Shown here: piece by piece, positions 9,753 through 20,236 of the stretch
Layout of the letters: each line of letters starts with the position of its first letter
Position numbering within the stretch: the first letter of the stretch is position 1
Assembly: GCA_963576565.1 (NCBI GenBank)
Contig: OY755046.1
Location: 45,874,786-45,938,785, forward strand
Direction: 5' to 3'
Length of the DNA stretch: 64,000 bases
From: Aspidapion aeneum
Taxonomy: Eukaryota; Arthropoda; Insecta; Coleoptera; Brentidae
Made by a program: the position numbers and the translations under genes
Notes under the pieces: generated by a model
The model's input: only the letters and a program-made list of their open reading frames with translations
Databases searched by the model: none
Told to the model about the DNA's origin: nothing

Positions 9753-11060
9753 TTAACCCGGCGTTGGTACACCTAGGTATGACATACCTGGGATTGCGAA
9801 AATCCAACAGAACCTATGAATTGGCAGCGCTTCAAGCTTGCCCCTCCACCCTACTCTCAGGCAACACTTGTTCTAATCGCGGACCACTGAAAAAAGCCGG
9901 TTTAGTATCAATCTGCGTCTGGTGCTAAGAGTTAAGCTTGCGTCGGGCATGTGATACCCGGGTGTACCAGCCGCGTAACTTTTTTTTTAGCAAGTTCCCA
10001 AAATAATAATACGTTGGGTGTTATTAACATTCCATATGTTCAAGGAATTTTAGAAAACATAAGACGAATAGCCAAACACTATAAAATCAAAACAGTATTT
10101 TCATCGGGAAATACAATAAGGAATTTTGTAACTAAAACAAAACCAGAAAATCCCTCAAATATTAAGCAATGCATTTACCAAATCCCGTGTGAGTGTGGTA
10201 AATTATATGTAGGTGAAACGAAACGCCCTCTTCTGGTTAGAGTAAATGAACATCTAAAAAGTACCCGATTAGGGGTATTGAAAAATCCGGTTTAGCGGAT
10301 CATACATGGTCAAATGATCACAGGATTCAGTGGTCACAAGCTAAAGTATTGCATTGGCGAAAACGAAAGTTTATTGAAGCTGCATTTATAATGCAGAATA
10401 AAGAAGTTTTCAGTTAACCAAGCACGGATATACCAAACATATGGAAACCAGGCGTCTAAGGATAAAAAAAAGGAGGAGGGCCGTCACACCTGACTGCACA
10501 CCAAGTAGTATAAGTAGTGACCTATAGACTAGCTAGATTGTTTAGTTTATACTTGAAAACGACTAGAGATACTTACTAACCGAAACGTTGTGTTTGAAAT
10601 AAATAAAGACAATGGAAGTCCGAAATTTTGTTTCGATTTAAAAAGTATTTTTTAGTTTTAAGTAAGAATTTCTTTGTTTTTTTATATAAATGTACGCCCC
10701 TGGATTTTCCTGTTTGAAAATATTTAGTCAAATATTTTTTTATTTTTCCGATTTTGTTATGTATTATCTTCGAAATAAAATAAAAATTTAGGTTCTAAAT
10801 TACTTTTAACATTTTTTACGCTATTTTAAAAAATATAGTTTTAATTTTTATTAAAAATGCATTTTAGTATCTCACGCTACATGACTAATGTTAAATTTAT
10901 TTTTTTTAACCTCAAAAAGGTTTAAAAAACTAAAACATAACCATCATATTAAAATTTTATGTCTACTGTTAACTTCAAATGCGAAATTGTAAGTGGGTAT
11001 GTCATACCCAGGTGTACCATCCATGTTAGGAAAAATAGGTGTACCAACGCCGGGTTAATA
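9753..11060. mobile_element. piggyBac-like non-autonomous element with TTAA duplication
   Basis: The 1,300 bp element (9757-11056) is flanked by TTAA at 9753-9756 and 11057-11060. Its termini are perfect 19 bp inverted repeats, CCCGGCGTTGGTACACCTA. A second repeat, GGTACACCTRGGTATGACAT-like, overlaps the left terminus directly but lies ~37 bp inside the right terminus, giving the asymmetric terminal plus internal repeat layout known for piggyBac ends. A further related motif lies at about 9947-9969. TTAA target sites and CCC-starting ends are hallmarks of the piggyBac superfamily. No DDD transposase is encoded, so it depends on one elsewhere. Removing it with one TTAA leaves the surrounding reverse transcriptase frame uninterrupted at YADD, which proves insertion into that LINE. 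Confidence 0.88.
9990..10620 (+). pseudogene. Penelope-type GIY-YIG endonuclease fragment
   Basis: The reading frame ending at 10295 contains INIPYVQGI, then CIYQIPCECGKLYVGET and VRVNEHL. This is the GIY-YIG nuclease core of Penelope-like elements: the GIY/YIG pair is degenerated to KLY..VGE, and the following Arg and EH are present. The Cys-rich IPCECG just upstream is typical of the family. A frameshift near 10270 moves the C-terminal part (GLADHTWSNDH, then FIEAAFIMQ) into another frame, ending at a stop at about 10415. No reverse transcriptase domain is present. The fragment lies wholly inside the piggyBac-like element, so it was carried or inserted there. A GIY-YIG nuclease makes the DNA cut that primes Penelope retrotransposition; this copy cannot. 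Confidence 0.8.
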
Positions 11061-11770
11061 ACAGATAAGAAAGAAGAACTGATAAAAATGCTGGAAGAAC
11101 TGGATACAACAGCTAAAAAGGCCTGAGTAAATTGTACTAAAACTAAAATCATAACAAACACAGATGAAGATATCACGATAAGAATAAACCAAGAGAAAAT
11201 AGAGCAAGTGGAGAAAAATATATATACCTGGGACAAATTATTAAACTAAAAAAAATAAATCTAAATGGCTGATATCAAGAGACGAGTAAGATTGGCCTGG
11301 GCATTATTCGGTAAATACCTCAAAACGAAAGTATATAACCAATGTATCCTTCCTGTACTTACATATGGATCCCAGAACTGTATTCTTAAAAATCAAACAT
11401 GGATAAGGTAACAAAAGCCCAAAGTTCAATGAAAAGACAAATGCTACATGTAAAGCTAACAGATAGAGAAAGGAATGAACGGATTAGAAATAAAACAAAA
11501 GTAAGGGATGTCAGAGGAGAAGTAGCAAAATTACAATAGAAATATGCCGGTCATATTATCAGACAGAAAGACGATCGATGGAACAAATGTATTAAAACTG
11601 GAGACCTTTGGAAAATAAAAGAAGTAGGGGAAGACCCCAAATGAGATGGACGGACGATTTGAAGAGACATGCGCGAGCTAGATGGATAAACACGGGGACA
11701 GACAGAGAACAGTGCAAGAAATTGGGGGAGGCCTAAGTCCAAAAATGTGTCGAAGAAGGCTAAATAGATA

Positions 11771-12725
11771 GAAAGATAGATGTTTCAAAACAAATCTAGA
11801 TTTTTGAATGAAATATGGGGCTATTCAACTCTAGTCTTATATATCAATGTGTACAGTGTGGGGTAAAATCCTTTTATTTACGAAGTGCGAAAATGTGGTA
11901 ATTTTTCGCAATTCAATATGTGTGTGGAAAGCTTTTTTCAACACGCTTGTGTACGAAAGAATAAATCCTTAGCAAATTTTCATTAATTACGGTCTAAAAC
12001 TAACACAGTTCGTAACAACGCAGCCGTGGAGTAAATTCCTAAACTAAAACTAACAATAATTGTCAAGGGGAAAATGCATTGCCATCGATCCCTTGCTGCT
12101 TTTCCTCTGTTTCGTCACACGCCGAAAGTCTCCCAAAATGAACCAACTTTAGTCCTCAATACCTCACAGTGAATGCCCATTGTCCACTACGTATTCTCGG
12201 TTCAGCTACCTTGCTTGGCCAAACAATAAATTCCCCAGTTCAGTTCGCCAACTTCAAAACTGGACAACGCACAGTGGTCTATCCTCAAAGCATTGTTAAC
12301 AATAGATACTCAATTATCTGAGCGAATAGGTACAAACAAATACTAAAGTTGCGCGTATTCATCTGAGCACTAATCTACATTACCTACTTGGTCAGAGGTC
12401 GAATAAGCATACATATGCCGTTAGGGTAAAAGCTATACTGATCATAAAGATTGTTCTTAGAAAGAGAAAAGCTAATTTAGCAAGTGTTTAGATAAAAATA
12501 GAATCATAAGAATGTAGCCCGATCTCATGGCAAATCGCGACGGTCCGTGAACTTAAAGCTAAAGAAGAGAAGGGAACGTCAAAGGAGAAATTATAGGCAG
12601 GTAGACAAGAGCTGACTAGGAATATCAGGGGAGATCTAACGAGGTCGCGTTACAGGATCGAGATTGTCTTTTCTTTTAAATCTGCGAAGCGAGATAGAGG
12701 TAAGAATTGCGCTTCTATAAACCTT
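11771..12725. other. No gene recognised
   Basis: Mixed-composition sequence without domains. Base composition is more even near 12060-12260, but frames there are short and unrecognised. Confidence 0.3.
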
Positions 12726-13600
12726 GCTTATTTCTTTCTCGGGCATTATGACGGCGTTAAAATTTATTATCGAAAAAACGTTCCAATGTTAAAACAGTAT
12801 TTTGCAAGAAGTTACATTCGAGATGTAATAAATTTGTTTATTGCTAAGGATGACCGTGATATTCCTTGCAAAATTACCATTTTAAACATAATTAACCATT
12901 TTGATAAATTTAGGTGCGTTAAGCTCTGCAGAAATTGTAGCGACAATGAAGAGGTGGATGAGGGTCCAAGACCCATTTCGAAACAACAGCAACAGAGAAA
13001 AAATTTTCATTTGTGCTGTGGCTGAGGTACTCCCTCATTAAAACAAAATGATGGAAAGTGCAAATCAGGATGAAAATTTTGTCAGTAATATTTTATTTAC
13101 TGACGAAAGTACTTTCTCCCTACACAATGCACACAATCAATTAATTAATTACTCGTTACTGAGAAAAATAAAATAAGCATTTGATGGTAAATGTGCGAAC
13201 ACAATACCCTCAAAAATTTAATGTTTGGTGGGGGGTTCTTCGTAAGCGGGCCAGTTTTTATTAATTGTAACTATTTAAACTTGTTGCAAAATCAAGTCAT
13301 TTCTGCAATTCAACAATTGCCGGATATGGATTTTCAGCAAGTTTGGTTTTAGCAGGATTGGTGTCCGGCACATGACGTTTTACCTATCAGGGAATTTTTA
13401 GATAAAACTTCTTAAACTTCACTGAAAGCTGATGCATTATTACCAGATGGCCCCCCAGATCGCTCGACCTGACTGTATGTGATTTTTTCATTTAGCCTTA
13501 TGTCAAAAATAAGATATTTACATTTGATCAAATTCGAGCTCATAATTTAGCCGAATTAAAATTGAACTACGAAAATATATGGGAATACAATGACTTAACA
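12726..13600 (+). pseudogene. Degraded mariner-like transposase
   Basis: The first part (about 12756-13022) reads as an N-terminal helix-turn-helix region with RDIPCKITILNIINHF, as in mariner-like transposases with a DUF4817-type head. After a stop, another frame gives NILFTDESTFSLHN, the first catalytic Asp block (TDE). Then, across several frameshifts, come a KFNVWWG block, fragments matching the second-Asp region, and ARPDCM/SLDLT at the SPDLxPxDFF position near 13445-13480. A full protein would be about 350-450 residues and here it is scattered over three frames, so it is inactive. I did not find flanking terminal inverted repeats. DUF4817 membership is from memory of the motif. Confidence 0.65.
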
Positions 13601-14270
13601 TCTCTCCTCTCTCTCTCCGGGATGCATATTCATATCTATCACCTGGAATAGCGAATCGGGTGAGCCCGAACGTATGCCGGACCTAGGCTCTTATTTACCA
13701 CTTGTTAAGCATCGCGCCTTCATAACTAGCACACGCAATCGCGAAAATAAGATGTTAGTTCACACCCCCGTGAAAATGTCATACGGAATATAACAGCGCG
13801 AACAGCGCCTGCGATCTGGACAAGGGACTAAATTGGAACTAAACATAATGACGTTTGACAGTGTCATCCTGTTCTGTGGTTTGACTGCTGTTGTGGGAAA
13901 GAGAGAGAGCCCACCAGAACAGACAGAAAGAGAGACACGCGACACACCTGAATTTATTCTGTGGTGAATGTCATTTTTGTCGGGTGTTCCCCTCAATCTG
14001 ATTTTTGATAAAAAACTAAAATCAAATCATTGTGTACTAGATCCGCATATTTTGTGAGTCTAACAAGCAGTAGCAGTGTAAAAAAGAAGCAGCAGCAGTA
14101 TAAAAAACAAGGAGCAGCATATAAAAAGCAGTCCATTCAACGACCCCATACCAGTGAGTTTTAAGGTGGATTTATTGTTCGTTAAAGTAAGGGGTAAGTT
14201 CATTTATTTAGGCTTACTTCATACTTTCCACTATGAACAATGGAAATTTCTATTTTAAGTAAGGCCGCCT
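13601..14270. other. Gene-free stretch with a shared 50 bp motif and AGCAGC-rich tract
   Basis: At about 13627-13658 the motif CATATTCATATCTATCACC plus TGGAATAGCGA matches, inverted, the sequence at about 19390-19427. At 14068-14135 there is a tandem-like AGCAGCAGTATAAAAAA tract. A minus-strand 78-codon frame (13760-13996) has no recognisable domain. Confidence 0.35.
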
Positions 14271-14918
14271 TGTTTATGATAAAACCAAATAGGTTCTAAC
14301 TTATAAGTCTAAGCTGTTACTACTTCTGAAGAGTTACAGTGATCTATCACTCAGCTGCGACACAGTTTTATGCCAAAAACCCCCTTCGCTTAGTTTCTAC
14401 CACCAAAAAACCAACTACTACCACCTTCTGTGGCTTCTATCCCCAAAAAACCAACTACTACCACCTTCCCCTACTTCTAACCCCAAAAAACAAACTACTA
14501 CTACCTTCGCTGAGCTTCTACCCCTAAAAAACCAACTACTGCCATCTTCTCCTAGTCTCTGCCACAAAAAAACCAACTTCTACCAATGCTTATCTTCTAC
14601 CACTAAAAAACCAACTACTACCTCCTTTGATTATGATTGTAGTATTTGGTTTTTTGGTGGTAGAAGCGAGGGGAACTTGGTAGTAGTTGGTTTTTTGCTG
14701 GTAGAAGCTAGGGGAAGGTGGAAGTAGTTACTTTATTGCTGGTAGAAGGTAGCAAAAGTTGGTAGTAGTTTGTTTTTTGGTGGTAGAGGGTAATCCAAGG
14801 GGATAGTAGTTGGTTTTTAGTGTAAACCTGATCTGTACCTAAGTGATAGATAGATAGGTAACTGTTTGGGAGTGGTAGCAGCTGTAATTTATTAGTTAGG
14901 GTTGTTTTAACCTCAAAC
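14271..14918. mobile_element. Foldback element made of inverted tandem ~42 bp units
   Basis: The left arm (about 14385-14625) holds about six units of the type CTACCACCAAAAAACCAACT followed by ACTACCACCTTC. The right arm (about 14640-14820) holds about four or five reverse-complement units (GGTTTTTTGGTGGTAGAAG). The outer shoulders are also inverted: AGCTGTTACTACTTCTGAAG on the left pairs with the AGCAGCTGTAA side near 14875-14890, and CTATCACTCAG pairs with CTAAGTGATAG. Symmetry can be followed from about 14271 to 14918. There is no coding. A transcript would fold into a ~300 bp duplex with a very small loop. Confidence 0.8.
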
Positions 14919-14977
14919 AATACACTCCAATATCAAAAAGTATAAAAAGGTTATTAAAATTTTGATCTGTAAAATAT

Positions 14978-15104
14978 AGGTAGGGGGGGGGGGGTGGTAC
15001 CCCATGAAGCCATATTTTATGTTTGTATTCATGAAATATGTGGAAAATATTAGAAAAAACTTAGCTTTTGGGGGGGGGGCTGCCTCTGACATATATGCCA
15101 CTGT
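14978..15104 (-). mobile_element. G-tract MITE, copy 1
   Basis: A short element begins with a run of about 13 G and ends with another run of about 10 G near 15070. The core contains, on the minus strand, ATTTCATGAATACAAACATA. Related copies lie at 15792-15940, 25954-26112 and 44680-44830. It has no coding capacity. Confidence 0.6.
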
Positions 15105-15791
15105 GTAGACCCATGTTTGTAGGATAATACATTTTTTGTTGCATCTTACTGCTTACTTTATGGCAATATGGCTTTGTTTGTTATTGTTATTGCTATTTAG
15201 CTTTAAAATTCCTGCCTCCCTGCTTAATAAGTTTGACTTAAGCCCTGTTCTGACTGCATCAAACCCATGTCACTATATCCGATGATGGCACTTGGAATGA
15301 GATGGCTGCATGCATTTTAGAGAAACTTTCATAGTGACAAACCAGCTTTACAGCCCCAACTATAAACTCAACTTTACTGTATCAATTTGATCATGGCACA
15401 TACCTGTTTTTTTCTAGGGAGAAAGAGATGTGTCAATATGGAACTGAAACAGTATCCTTGAGTTTTATAAATAGCATTTTTTATTGCCTAATACCCTGTT
15501 CGGACTGTGCAACTTTTCCATGCATGCAACTTTTGTGTCCTCTCTCTCACTCAGATGATGTTACTTAAAGAGAGACAGAACAAACAAGTTGCATGCTTTG
15601 TTTGGAAATGAATGAAAATTTGTTTTATTTTTAAGTAAAACAAACACTGTTTTTTAATTTTGCCAAGGCAGCTTTGTGTTCCCCTCAGATAGTACTAACC
15701 AAGTGATAACAGCTAACCTGTAATTTGACTGTTTTGCCAATAATGCCATGTAAATCTTGGGCTAATGTCAAGAAATCTGTAATGCAATAAG
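15105..15791. other. No gene recognised
   Basis: Two short blocks (about 15238-15300 and 15488-15560) repeat a CCCTGTTC(T/G)GACTG phrase, but no element boundary or gene is evident. Confidence 0.3.
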
Positions 15792-15940
15792 CCATGGGCG
15801 CAGCCAGGGGGGGGACCCAAACCTAAGATTTTTTAAATATATTTTCCACATATTTCATGAAGAAACACAAAAAATAGCATGAAATACGACATCATGAAGC
15901 CTCGCCCCCCCCCCAAGACATATTCCTGGGTGCGCCACTG
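15792..15940 (+). mobile_element. G-tract MITE, copy 2
   Basis: The most complete copy of the family. The left end GGGCGCAGCCAGGGGGGG pairs with the right end CCCCCCCCCAAGACATATTC followed by CTGGGTGCGCCACTG. The core carries CACATATTTCATGAAGAAAC and AAAATAGCATGAAATACGAC. Terminal G and C runs make the ends self-complementary. Confidence 0.65.
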
Positions 15941-17004
15941 CATAAGCTGTAAAATAATATTTTATTCTGCATAATTACCGGACAATGTAATCTCAAAGCT
16001 AAATTTGTATTCAGGGTAGTAATGCTATGTTTTTTGAACAGGTGTCAATTGGAGCTTCAGCAGTCATGTTTTTTAAGGTGGTTTATAAAGTTTCACTTAG
16101 TTTTATTTTAATAAATCTAAATTTTTTAACAATCTTAGTGGAAAGTTTGGTTTGGTGAAGTCAAAAAATAATAATAATTTCTTATGGTAGTGATAGTAGT
16201 AATTATTTATTTTTAGCAATTTTCACTGTAAAATCTTTTAAAATAAAAATTTTACAAAGTTTTTTTTTGTTTTATTTATTTTTATTTAATTATTTTAGAC
16301 AGGTTTTCTTTCTAACATAAAAATTTTTGTTGGTCCCCCAAAAGAGGATTCTGCTCACAAACAATATTTTATAGCTTGTGAATAAAGAAAGTAACTAAAT
16401 AATTTTTTTTACATGTCAATTGTAATGTCAAAAAATGTTTTTTTTCACTTGTTGACACAAAAAATATATATTTTTTAAACTTTTGAATATGGTGGGGGGT
16501 TCACTCTGAAAAAGGTAGTTGTTATTTTGTCTGCAAATTCTATTACATGTCAAAACTTCAGAAATCTTTAAACTAGAACAGGTCATTATTCACATAACTT
16601 ATATTATCATGGCATTTTTCTAAGTAAGGCCTGGTTTACCCAAAAACTTAATGCACAATGAACAAACTCATTGCTTAATTTTAATATCTCTGTTTCCATC
16701 TCCTTAGTATTGTAGACATAAAGTATAAACACTAAATCTTTCCATTGTGCATTATGTTATGGGTAAATTAGGCATAAAATAGAAAGTTCACATTACTTTG
16801 TTAAGTAATCTTATCTACAGTTTGACTAATGGTATCCGACCCTCGGAACCGAAATCAAAAAATATATTTTTACACAAAACATAAAGCCCAATTGTGTAAA
16901 ATTCTAAACTATACAATATCAGGACATCCACAAAATCATATAAATTCATAAAATTTGACTTGTGTATTGTGTAAAAACATATTCTTTGATTTCTGTGCTG
17001 CGGA
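15941..17004. other. No gene recognised
   Basis: Very AT-rich, with short homopolymers. A minus-strand 85-codon frame (16815-17072) runs into the tandem repeat at 17005-17095 and shows no domain. Confidence 0.3.
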
Positions 17005-17095
17005 TCAGTTACAATAAGTGAAACTGTATATACAAGTGTCCCATAAGTCAAACTGTATATACAAGTGTACACTCAAACTGTATATACAATGTCCC
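17005..17095 (+). repeat. Short tandem repeat
   Basis: Three copies of AAACTGTATATACAAGTGT-like sequence at about 17025, 17050 and 17075, spaced 25-28 bp apart. Confidence 0.7.
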
Positions 17096-17154
17096 ATGAT
17101 TTCAAGACAAAAAGTTTATATAAACAAAGGTCTACAAACACTTAGTAGTAGAGA

Positions 17155-17750
17155 TACAGGGTGTTTAAATTTACTTTTTTTATATAGCTTTTACAGTTTT
17201 TGTGATATTTAGCTCAAATTTGGCTCGTATATTTACTTATAGGCACTACAAGTTAAGGCATGTCAAATAGGTTTTAATTAATTTGTTTATTTTGATATAC
17301 TCGCCATACCATACTGGAGCATTTTTTATTTTATGATAGCAGCCTTTGGTGCAACAGCGATTTTCTCTAAAATGGTTAAAGATGCAAAAAAATTTCAGAA
17401 AAACAAAAAAGTTTGCAAATGAAACAAAGATTTTATTTCTTGTTTTAAAATCCCTACTTCTCCCTACCAGTGGCTTAAAACAAAAAAATTCTGGGGGAAA
17501 AGGCGACATGACCCCTGAAAAAGGGTCACTCTGTACATGTTTACTATTATTTGGCATGTCTAAAAGTGTAGTTCCTATAGCTTAATATGCCAAATTTGAA
17601 CTAAATATCTCGAAAAGTACAAGAGCTATAAAAAACTAAATAAAAGAAACTTTAAAACAAGGCGTTTAAGGTTATATAAAAATTTTGCCTTGAAACCACT
17701 TAAGGAATTCAACACTAAAATTATGTTATTGAATTATGAAACACCCTGTA
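17155..17750. mobile_element. MITE with TACAGGGTGTTT ends
   Basis: The termini TACAGGGTGTTT and AAACACCCTGTA lie at 17155 and 17750, with TA on both sides as the likely target duplication. The inverted similarity runs further in: AGCTCAAATTTGGC near 17211 pairs with GCCAAATTTGAACT near 17589, and GGCATGTC at 17258 pairs with GGCATGTC-complement sequence near 17553. Opposed open frames (17246-17557 and 17346-17585) lie in the middle but have no domain. It is about 590 bp and fits a Tc1/mariner-type MITE by TA duplication (inference). Confidence 0.75.
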
Positions 17751-17792
17751 TAATGTGTATTTTATAAAAACTTATTTCAATATGTAAATAAA

Positions 17793-17985
17793 CAGTGGCA
17801 GAACTACAATGCAGCAAGGCACAGGGTTGCTGAGAGGCGTATGCTCCATAGAGAGCCCGAAGGGCTGGAGTGATCACACACACACAGTGATAAGTAAAAA
17901 ATGATTTCAGCGAAATTAAAAAGGTTTAGTTGGTGGGAGCACCTCTGCCCTGCAGAAGGTCTTGCTGTATGGTGGTTCTATCACT
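17793..17985. mobile_element. 193 bp MITE with CAGTGGCAGAAC ends
   Basis: Left terminus CAGTGGCAGAACTACAATGC and right terminus complement CAGTGATAGAACCACCATAC agree over about 27 bp with few mismatches. The middle holds a short CA repeat. It has no coding capacity. No clear target duplication was found. Confidence 0.6.
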
Positions 17986-18009
17986 GCTTGTCTTGCAATT
18001 CATTGCAGG

Positions 18010-18216
18010 GAGAAAGGCTGATCAATAGCAAAAATTGTGTACAGTTCTTTACATAATCCATATTTTTGTTGGTCCTGTAAGGCCTTCTTGGTCTTATTTA
18101 GGTATAAAGTGATAAAAAAAAGACAAAAATGACTAACGAATACCAAACCAAAGGTCCTGCCAGGACCTAATTTTTACTGATTTTTATTAGTCCGAAGCGC
18201 ATTGATCAGCCCCTCG
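18010..18216. repeat. Weak inverted repeat, possible MITE
   Basis: GGCTGATCAATAGC on the left pairs with GCGCATTGATCAGCC on the right, with a GGTCCTG...CAGGACC pair inside. A similar GGTCCTG-containing block ending in TTGATCAACC lies at about 61355-61510. Divergence is high. Confidence 0.4.
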
Positions 18217-18461
18217 GCGCAGGATCTGTCCTGGGAAGGGTTTTAGTTGAGCGAACTGTCTATCCGGAAAAGTGTTTAAGTTCAATAAAATGTGTCGGAA
18301 TAAAAAATCTCGGAAAGTGTTTTAGTTTACTATCTGCTCAACACTGAAATAACAATATCACAGTTCATATAAATGTATATTTAGCAGTAAAAAAGCTGGT
18401 AAGTACTATAATATGTTTATTAATTAATTTTTAAATATTAATATAATACTGTTCATTGAAT

Positions 18462-18701
18462 ATCAGCTGATGATGGTACAAAAAGTTTGTTTTTGTTTAA
18501 AATGTATTTTTTCAGAATCATTTCATATAAAGTTTTGGTATTTTCCATAAATTTTGTAAAAAAATTATTGTCCACAAAGTTTTACTATTTGACGATATTT
18601 TTGTGCAAATTTGATGGAAAAAGTATGCCATGATTTAAATGGGATGGTTCTGAAAAAATACATTTTAACAAAAACAAACGTTTTTCCCATCAACAGCTGA
18701 T
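18462..18701. mobile_element. 240 bp palindromic MITE
   Basis: ATCAGCTGATGATGG...TGTTTTTGTTTAAAATG on the left pairs with CATTTTAACAAAAACAAACG...CAACAGCTGAT on the right, about 70 bp per arm. Additional ATCAGCTGATTTATTTTGAC motifs follow downstream to 18790, as if further ends of the same family had landed alongside. Confidence 0.7.
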
Positions 18702-19267
18702 TTTCACTGACCAGCAGATTTATTTTAACAAATATCAGCTCAGCTGGTGTTCTGTGATATCAGCTGATTTATTTTGACAAAAATCAGCTGTGTCCCGACA
18801 TGTTTGATCTAGACAGAGAGCTATAGTCTTCTCTCTTTCTAGACCGTGTTAAGTTTATTCTCGTGTTACCAACAGTTTAACACGTAGTTTGCATTTCTTC
18901 CCTTTGGTGTTCTGTGTTAGTTCACCTTCAGCTGTGTAGCGAGCCATGTGCTTTTTTCTTATTTTGCAAAAAAGATTAGCTTATTTTCACCCTCAACATA
19001 TAGTTACCATCACATTGATGATTGTTCATTCAGAGTGAACCTGTCAACGGAAGAAGAAACGGAGGTAAGTTGTATTCATTGTTTAGGGTTCGGTTCGGTT
19101 CGGAACAATGGTTCGGTTGGGTTCGGCTCGGATCCTATTATTTTTACCACTTCATCAAAATCAGCTTGGCAATATTTGCGTGATGACAGACGCACACAAA
19201 AATTGAGAAAAGAAAGTAGGTATTTAAAAATTATTCAATGTACTAAAATATCGCGATTGCACATGCT
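18702..19267. other. No gene; CAGCTGAT motifs and a TTCGG tract
   Basis: CAGCTGATTTATTTT(A/G)ACAAA recurs twice at 18711-18800. At 19086-19135 there is a GGTTCGGTTCGGTTCGG tract resembling the one in the giant palindrome at 6.5 kb. Confidence 0.35.
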
Positions 19268-19432
19268 GGTTATGAAGACGCGTTGATAACATGTGATGGA
19301 TAAGAGCTGCGCTCCAGCTCGCTTGATGCGCGATACCAAGTGATAGATATGAATATAACATGTGATGAATAAGAACTGACCTCGGGCTCGTTCGAATCGC
19401 TATTCCAGGTGATAGATATGAATATGCGTCCG
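19268..19432 (+). repeat. ~72 bp tandem duplication, also found inverted at 13.63 kb
   Basis: Two units each run ATAACATGTGATG(G/A)ATAAG...GTGATAGATATGAAT. The second contains GTTCGAATCGCTATTCCAGG, and its tail matches the minus strand of about 13624-13662. The GTTCGAATC run resembles a polymerase III B box, but no A box is visible. Confidence 0.55.
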
Positions 19433-20236
19433 GAACAGCCTGTATAGCTAAAGACAAATATCAGTTTAATTTGGACACTATGCGTTGTCTAACACCACTA
19501 GCGGTGACTTATCACGACGCCTTCTTTATCGCGACGCCTGGCGTCTGGACGTCCGTTGATTGTTCGTCTAAAACAACCAAAGGCATTTGAATGAATGGAC
19601 CTGCATCGACACTATAGCTGGATATTAAACCTTTGTTTTTAATAGAAGAAACTTTCTCGTAGGTTGTTATATCTTTTTTGGCTAACAGACTTTGCTCTTT
19701 CATTAGTGTTTAATACCAAAACTTAATTAAGTCAGCAAAATACAGGCTAGGTTTTTGTGCAGTTACTAGAAAAAACGATAGATTGCAGTGGCGGTTTCAG
19801 AGGAGGGCCATGCCCTCTTTTTTTCCAAAAATCTCAAAATACAAGATAATCTGGTTTTTTACATACCTAAGCAATTTTGAAGATTGGGACCGCCCTTGTT
19901 ATATCTGCGAATTTTTTTCTCGCATATTTTAAAAATTTTGATTATTATCTTCTATTACATAAAATCCCAAATATTGCGCACACTTTCCAATTTTAAAGAA
20001 AAAGCTAAAAATTTGTGTTTTACATTTTCACCTCAAATGTGACATAACTGTATGAATTTTTCTTTATGGCAGTGTTTTCTTTTTTACATTTATTTGGATA
20101 TAAAATTGTTAAGTTGTTCCAGTTATTCTATAAATTTTGTGGTTAGTTAATACATCATTTTTTCTACATTATACCGTACTCGTACCTACAGGAACGTAAG
20201 AAAAATATGTGTGTTTGTTCCGGATTTTAGAACATT
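19433..20236. other. No gene recognised
   Basis: A fragment at 19783-19905 (CAGTGGCGGTTTCAGAGG with a GGGCCATGCCC hairpin) resembles the CAGTGGC-ended MITE style, but no matching right end is seen. Confidence 0.3.

Larger units (their letters stand above)
9326..11770 (+). pseudogene. Degraded RTE-like LINE reverse transcriptase, split by a transposon
   Basis: Conceptual translation shows a 5'-truncated LINE reverse transcriptase. A KGFCTVDHLL block comes first, then IAFIDFEK (motif A region, frameshifted straight after), RRGVRQG, and a catalytic YADD box whose first residue is intact (RYADDIAL, ending about 9754). Past a 1.3 kb insertion the frame resumes at 11057 with a KKEELIKMLEELDTTAKKA helix, a YLGQII-type block and the C-terminal tail ending about 11760 in a GRPQMRWTDD-like block with frameshifts. 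Stops and frameshifts are frequent, so it is dead. It belongs to the RTE-like LINEs by motif style and differs from the well-preserved family at 20.2 and 47.4 kb. In life such a protein nicks DNA and reverse-transcribes its own RNA. Confidence 0.8.

Noticed and set aside
16815..17072. 85-codon minus-strand frame
   Set aside because: It starts inside the 25-28 bp tandem repeat and shows no recognisable motif.
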